64,000 bases of DNA from Marchantia polymorpha subsp. ruderalis (Eukaryota; Streptophyta; Marchantiopsida; Marchantiales; Marchantiaceae), in NCBI GenBank assembly GCA_037833965.1, contig AP031352.1, positions 23,540,501 to 23,604,500 of the forward strand, in the 5' to 3' direction. Below the pieces are notes generated by a model. The model saw only the letters and a list, made by a program, of their open reading frames with translations. It was not told the origin of the DNA and did no database searches. Positions 58,641-64,000 of this stretch are shown here, in pieces (within the stretch, counting starts at the first letter, position 1; the number at the start of each line of letters is the position of its first letter). Position numbers and translations under genes: made by a program.

Positions 58641-61600
58641 GACTCCGTCATTCTTTTCTTTGTGTGCGTACACGGGAACAGGTGATAAAAACATTATGAC
58701 GAACCAATACTATTTTGATTTGGAATATATCTTGAAGCAATTACAATATTTGATTCATTAAAATATTCGTAAGCAACACTAACATTTGATATATTATCAC
58801 CTAATATGATTGAACTCGAGCCAATATTCATCGATCTTCAGCTAACAATGGAAATATGTCATGTTACATAATTAAGACATTTAATTAGATAAAATGATAC
58901 ACCATGTTCAACAGTACGTTAGGTTCTGGTGCAATCACTTACCATAATGTCAAACTCCTCATCAATAGATCAATGTAAATCAAATGCTAGGTTATGTAAA
59001 AGGTGACATTTTTACATGCTCTATACTCGAACATTTATATTTGTCATTTTACATTTTCAAACCATACAAGAAGATAACTAATCATCATTCATATACTCTT
59101 TTGGATGTAGGAACAATAACCATCATATATGCAGTACTAATTTTTTTATCCTAAATTATGTATAGATTCGTCCAAATTAACGTTGATTAGATTGATAAAC
59201 GATGTAATGTCTTGTAGTTATCGCAAATCAGCGGTATTCTCCATGTGAATCATATGTATATTAATGATATTGTAAACCACATAATGTATAATTAAATTTT
59301 TTATATGAATCATAATATATTTCTATTAATCAATTGATTATAATGTATGATACTTTTGTCTAAATCAGGTTATGTGTTCCATTTTCTAATAGATGATTAT
59401 GATTTTCATTGAGTTTCATTTGGTATGTTTTAAGATCAAGATGACAAAGTGTAGAGTTTGGCATACAAGAGTTATACCTATTCATCTGTAGGTTACAAAG
59501 TGATGTTTGATATGCATTTTATATATATAATGCATATCAAACATATGTTATAATTAAATTAGGAGTGTAAATTGTATCCATGGTATATCTCATGAATCCT
59601 GAATTAAGCATTGGGTTGTGATTGCGAAGCAATTTTTCAATCTATATTTACATATTTCATCTTTATTTTACTAAGAATATTTACATGTAATGTTTCATAA
59701 TTGTACTCTATTATTACTCGTTGATTCACCTAATCTATTCACATGTTTTTACCTTGATAAAAATTTTGAATAATGGCTGGATAAATTCGATAGGTGGATC
59801 ATTAGCTTATTCTATGACATCATCTGAGCAAAAAGCTTTAAATATATAACAAATGTGTTGCACTGAGATAAACATCTTTGAAGATTTTTATGAGAAGCAA
59901 TGTGTCTATTATCAAGGGAGTAGATGACACCTTTAGCATTTTTGGCCAGTGATAAATTTCATACTTTTTCACTATGAATGCAAATAAATACAACCTTTAA
60001 CTTTCTTCTCTGAAACCTATCACAACATATGATTGCTGTGTTTTTGAACTCCAATGAAACAAGGAAGAAAGATTTCCACAATCATCAACTTGTCACTTTT
60101 AGCAACACACTCGTATTTATGATATGTGCATCAAGCATTTTATATATTACTATCAGCCAAATCATGAAAAAAGACAAGTTGACTCATGCATTAAAACATT
60201 TGCAATAAAATTTTTATAGATGATAAATTCTTAAAGTCATCAAAATAACACCTCAAATAGGATGAAAAGTTTGAGAAATTACATAATTTAAAAAGATGTA
60301 ACAAGGATGATATAAATTTATGTAAAAATTCCCTTTTCATAATTTTGACCTTACAACATTAGTTCCATGTGTAAAATTGAATGAATAAGGTTTTTTCTAT
60401 ATATATAAATCAGAATATGTTTTACTTAAATTTAGTTCCATGTGTTGAATGAGATAGTGAGATATATTTCAAGACTTATATATATATATATATATGAATT
60501 ATGTGCAAGTAGTTACAAGTCAATTGTTTTGTGTTTGCAATAGAGTTAATTATACAGTATTATTTTTATAATAAATATATAATAAGTGATATAATGAACT
60601 GCTAATGTGATACATGTAAATATATTTTAATCTAAGATTTTATAGAAAATCATTTAGCGACAGTTGTTGAAGAATCTAAGTAAGATGCTAATAACATAGT
60701 AGCATGAAATATGAGTACCTTAGTTGTGAAATGATGAAAATTAAGTTAGTTAGACAATGATATGATAATGATATATCATGTGAAAAATTCAAAAGAAATT
60801 AAATAAAATTTTTTGAGTCATTCACCGTATCAAATATATAGAGAGTATGAACATAAAGTTGTGTGAAATATTTTTTTGGGAGCAATTTTTCCGTCAACAT
60901 TTTTTTATTTGCTTCAAAGGATATGTCAAGAATTATATTTTTGAAAGCATCATAACATCAAATTGATTTATATTATCAAATCATGGATTACAAATGTTGT
61001 GATGCTATCAATTCCATTTATTACAACAAATAAAATATGCATTTCTTAAAACAAATAATAAAATCATGGTGATGTATAATAATATCACATTTGAATATGA
61101 TGATTGTGTTAAAAGTTCTCAATTATACATGAGTACTATATGATCTGAGTTTACAAATCTCTGATACATGATTAGCTGAGATCCACAAACATGCATCTTA
61201 CTAGAGCAAGATATTAAACCTTCATTTTTTTGTGAGGAGTGGAAGGATTAAGGGAAGAAAAAAATTTGTTGTGATGTTGAAATCAATAATATATCATATG
61301 AATCATTTATAATTTTTGGATTTAGAGAAAGATTGCAAGAGCTTATTTTGGACATGAAGAAAATATCATGTCTTGTTTGGCGCCAAATCATATGTAATTA
61401 AAATGAGAATATGTTCCAATTCCACTCATAGATCTTATGGATGAAACTAACTAGAATTAAGAATAAAAGAAGAGTATTCCTAATTAGATAATAGCATTGT
61501 GATATCAATTCTCTCTATAAATAATGAGATTAGATTTTGGCCTATTATTGTTAGATAAATATCACGAACTAAGTAAAGTCTTCTCTTTCTCTCTCTATAT

Positions 61601-62150
61601 ATATATAATATGATGTCATCCAAAATGTCATTGAGATCTTTACAAATGATGTCAGTTTTGATACGAATGCAGATGAAGTGTGGATGCAGAGAAGATTATT
61701 GCATCAACCACGTAGACTTTAGAATGCATGCAAAATTAATACTTACCGCTTCAACTAGCAAATGAAGTTGATCTTTATGTGCTACGTGCTCTCCAAGTTC
61801 TTCATACTAAAGAGTACTCAATTCTTAAAGAAATCTGAAGAATGAATATGCCGTATATGTCAATATAATTCATCCCTATGTAAACTGAAGATGAATGTAT
61901 ATGCTCATAAGATACCAAACACTTAAATTTTACATGTTTAAGTTTTACTCCAAAAATTGCAAAAAATAATAATAAATTCAAGTTATCATGTATATATATT
62001 TAGGCTATTATAGTACACATTATATCAAATTATTCACTCCATTGTACAGACTGTTTATGTGTTTTCTTTTGCCATAATTAGCCTTAGTTATCAAAATCAT
62101 AGAAGGAAAACTGAATTATTAAAAATGCTTTTGTTCTCTGTAACGGGGCT
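58641..62150. other. AT-rich gene-free block
   Basis: About 3.5 kb without an open frame of 60 codons on either strand. It contains (AT)n tracts (about 60476-60496 and 61596-61610) and a perfect small palindrome (59503-59544, listed separately). No transposon ends were recognised. Confidence 0.6.
59503..59544. repeat. Perfect palindrome with 16-bp arms
   Basis: ATGTTTGATATGCATT is followed by an AT-only spacer of ten bases and then the exact inversion AATGCATATCAAACAT. Includes two ATGCAT hexamers. Could extrude as a cruciform; likely a foldback element relic. Confidence 0.75.
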
Positions 62151-63348
62151 TAAGCAGGTAGGCAGGAAATATCAGATTGTGGGTGACATATTAACCAGGC
62201 GATAACCGTTTGTGGATCCGGAACGTGGGCTGAGAATTTTCAGTTCGTTAAGATGGTCGAGGGAGGAGCGTGGTACGGAGCGCATCGGGCGGAGCCGGTA
62301 GCACGCGAGGAAGGCCTCCACTTGGCAAGGAGGCAGTTGGACGCTCCCGGCGACACACCTCGAACCCTTTGGCAGGCGCGCGTTCACACGAGAGTGCATG
62401 AAATGAAATGTACAGCGCTCTCATGCACGCCCACGAACGGACCCGCTCCTGTACGTGCTGCGAATCCGCCATCGACCGGTCCATGCATCGCCCCAGCATC
62501 CTCAGCATCCTCGCAGGGAGGCTCATGAGCTGATGCCCGAGGCCCGCGCATGTCTGTGACAGAAATTTTTCGCCGTCGGAGGACGAGCGGAGCGTCTGAT
62601 TTCGAGAGTTACAGCGTGCTCGAACCTCCTGCTCAATTTCGCCGTATGGCTGATCGGAAGTGAGCCGTCAGATTGTATCATGTTAGAGACCTCGGTCGGG
62701 AAAAATGCGCGCGTCGAGAGGCTCTGAAACTTCCAAGCTGCAAAGTCTGGGAGGACTTGTCGAGGTTTTCATTCGTGCAGCGGCATTGGTTTTGAGGATC
62801 GTTGATCCCGTTGTTAGAGAGATTAATGTTGCAGGAAGTCAGTTCCGTCCCAGAAGTTGTAAGTTTTTTTTTTCTGAACGTGACACATCTTGCACCTTTC
62901 TTCCCAATTATTTTTGTTACGGGGTGTATCTGGTCAAAATCGAAAGTGAAAAATAATTGTTTTGTGAATTATGAAGTCATGCTTTTGTCTGTAATCCTGG
63001 ATCGGGTGTGGCGGAAGGGGTGCGTTGAAATACCGTGTCCAGGAGAGCAAGAGGTGGTCTGTTAACTAATATTGTTGTCTGCACTAGGTTTTGGGTGATG
63101 AGGATTGTTTTCATTAATTATGTTTCAGAGTTCCGAGCAGGGAACTCGAGTCTTCCAGATCGGTTCGAAGTCCTGGAATCATATTTCTTGAGTGGTGCGG
63201 AGCTCATTGGGTACTGAAATATTTAGTCCAAATGATGGTGCAGGAGGTCATATGTTGTTGTGACAACCGTGAAGAAGGCAATCACAGTGATCGCAGCCGT
63301 AAAGTTCTGGTGCATGAAAAGCTGAACTGAAGTCTCACGTTTGAAGTT
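62151..63348 (+). promoter_or_regulatory. GC-rich island and leader upstream of the last gene
   Basis: Abrupt switch from AT-rich DNA to a GC-rich island at about 62200-62720, with opposing open frames (plus 62253-62528, minus 62248-62526) as expected of non-coding CpG-rich sequence. It precedes the coding start at 63349. A leader intron between about 62860 (donor-like AAGTTGTAAGTTT) and 63128 is possible but not proved. Confidence 0.4.
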
Positions 63349-64000
63349 ATGGAGAGTCCCACTGGAGGAACACCAGATCCAGGCGTGAGCCCAGCCGGCT
63401 TGGCGGAGCGGCTGGCAGGAATCAAGAAACCTTTGGAAACTACTCGCTCTTCGACAGGACTTTCTCTCCCTCTGCCGGGGACTAGAGACAGCAGAAACCA
63501 ATTTAATTTGGCTAAGGCTCGTGCAGATGCGGCTGCGGCAGCTGCAGCTGCTGCTGGACCTGCAAGCTCCCTCGGTTCAACTTATAGATCAAGACGTCAA
63601 TCAGGCAGTTCTCAAGTTTCTTACACCTCCAAGTAGAGACCTCTGCCCTCCCCAAATTTTTTTCGTTTTACTAGCTGGTACGAATGACATTGGTCCTTCT
63701 TTATGAAATTACTCTTGCTGAAACATGCCTTGCGTCATCTGAGACATGTGCTTTGAGACATTTTCCTTTGCGTCCACTCATGTCGTTGATCAGTGTCAAT
63801 CACTTGCCTATATTTGGAAGTGGTTTGGGCAAACTTAGGCTTTATAATCTTATGACAATATTGAACAACCGAACAACTTAAGGTCTTTCTACCCACTTTC
63901 ACCAAGTTTATAATTCATAGATCGTTCATGTTCTGCTTGTCGTAGATTTCTGCAACTTTCACAAGACGGTGCAGACGTTGTTCCTAATCAAGGTTCACAT
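63349..64000 (+). CDS. First exon(s) of an unidentified gene, runs off the window
   Basis: From ATG 63349 the protein begins MESPTGGTPDPGVSPAGLAE, then RLAGIKKPLETTRSSTGLSL, with a later alanine run (ADAAAAAAAAAG) and a basic/Ser segment (STYRSRRQSGSS). This is a low-complexity, probably disordered N-terminus. The frame reaches a TAG at 63634-63636, but the stop overlaps a good donor (CTCCAA then GTAGAG), so I place the exon 1 end at 63632. The next exon probably starts at 63946 after a TCGTAG acceptor, in phase: K, FLQLSQDGADVVPNQ, and continues to or beyond the window edge. The family cannot be named from this part. The codon bias and GC-rich island upstream support a real gene. Confidence 0.55.

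Noticed and set aside
63161-63175. GGTTCGAAGTCC, similar to a tRNA B box
   Set aside because: No matching A box, acceptor stem or cloverleaf could be built around it.

Overview
The window looks like nuclear DNA of a land plant, and probably a seed-free one (bryophyte-like). The evidence is genes broken by many GT-AG introns, a chloroplast outer-envelope protein, and plant-type versions of an importin-13-like karyopherin and the AP-5 mu adaptin. There is also strong compartmentalisation: GC-rich promoter/leader islands of 1-2 kb beside coding regions, separated by very AT-rich blocks with no long open frames. The bryophyte label is inference; land plant is much firmer.

Layout. 1-1280 holds the minus-strand four-exon gene of a small nuclear RS/lysine-rich protein. 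1281-8200 is GC-rich to mixed sequence with a plant-mobile-domain-like fragment and no confidently recognised gene. 8783-8990 and 10168-10740 are two related inverted-repeat elements. 14261-15465 holds a minus-strand OEP7-type outer-envelope protein gene with TATA box and poly(A) signal. 16-24 kb is an AT-rich repeat graveyard with two diverged long direct repeats, a three-unit tandem array and a GC-rich foldback element. About 24.6-25.5 kb is a degraded coding fragment. 26.8-29.8 kb is AT-rich and empty.

30.96-43.04 kb is the main gene: a 24-exon plus-strand importin-13/transportin-3-type nuclear import receptor (1019 aa reconstructed), with TATA box and long GC-rich leader. Introns 14 and 18 carry striking palindromes. 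Its downstream flank carries a hAT-type MITE with an exact 8-bp target duplication. 47.9-51.6 kb is a decayed hAT transposase gene interrupted by a complete 1896-bp Tigger/pogo element (perfect 26-bp terminal repeats, TA duplication), whose own transposase is dead. 53.3-57.9 kb is the minus-strand eight-exon AP-5 mu gene (676 aa reconstructed). 58.65-62.1 kb is AT-rich and empty. 62.15 kb onward is a GC-rich promoter-like island and the first exon(s) of an unidentified plus-strand gene that runs off the window.

The genes are housekeeping genes of different pathways (RNA processing, plastid envelope, nuclear import, endosomal sorting) with no sign of a cluster. I found no defence locus, CRISPR array, biosynthetic cluster or other new multigene system. 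The most interesting material is the transposon archaeology and the intronic palindromes. Exon structures were worked out by eye from splice sites, reading frame and remembered family sequences. The small nuclear protein, importin and AP-5 mu models are phase-consistent throughout, but no alignment was run.
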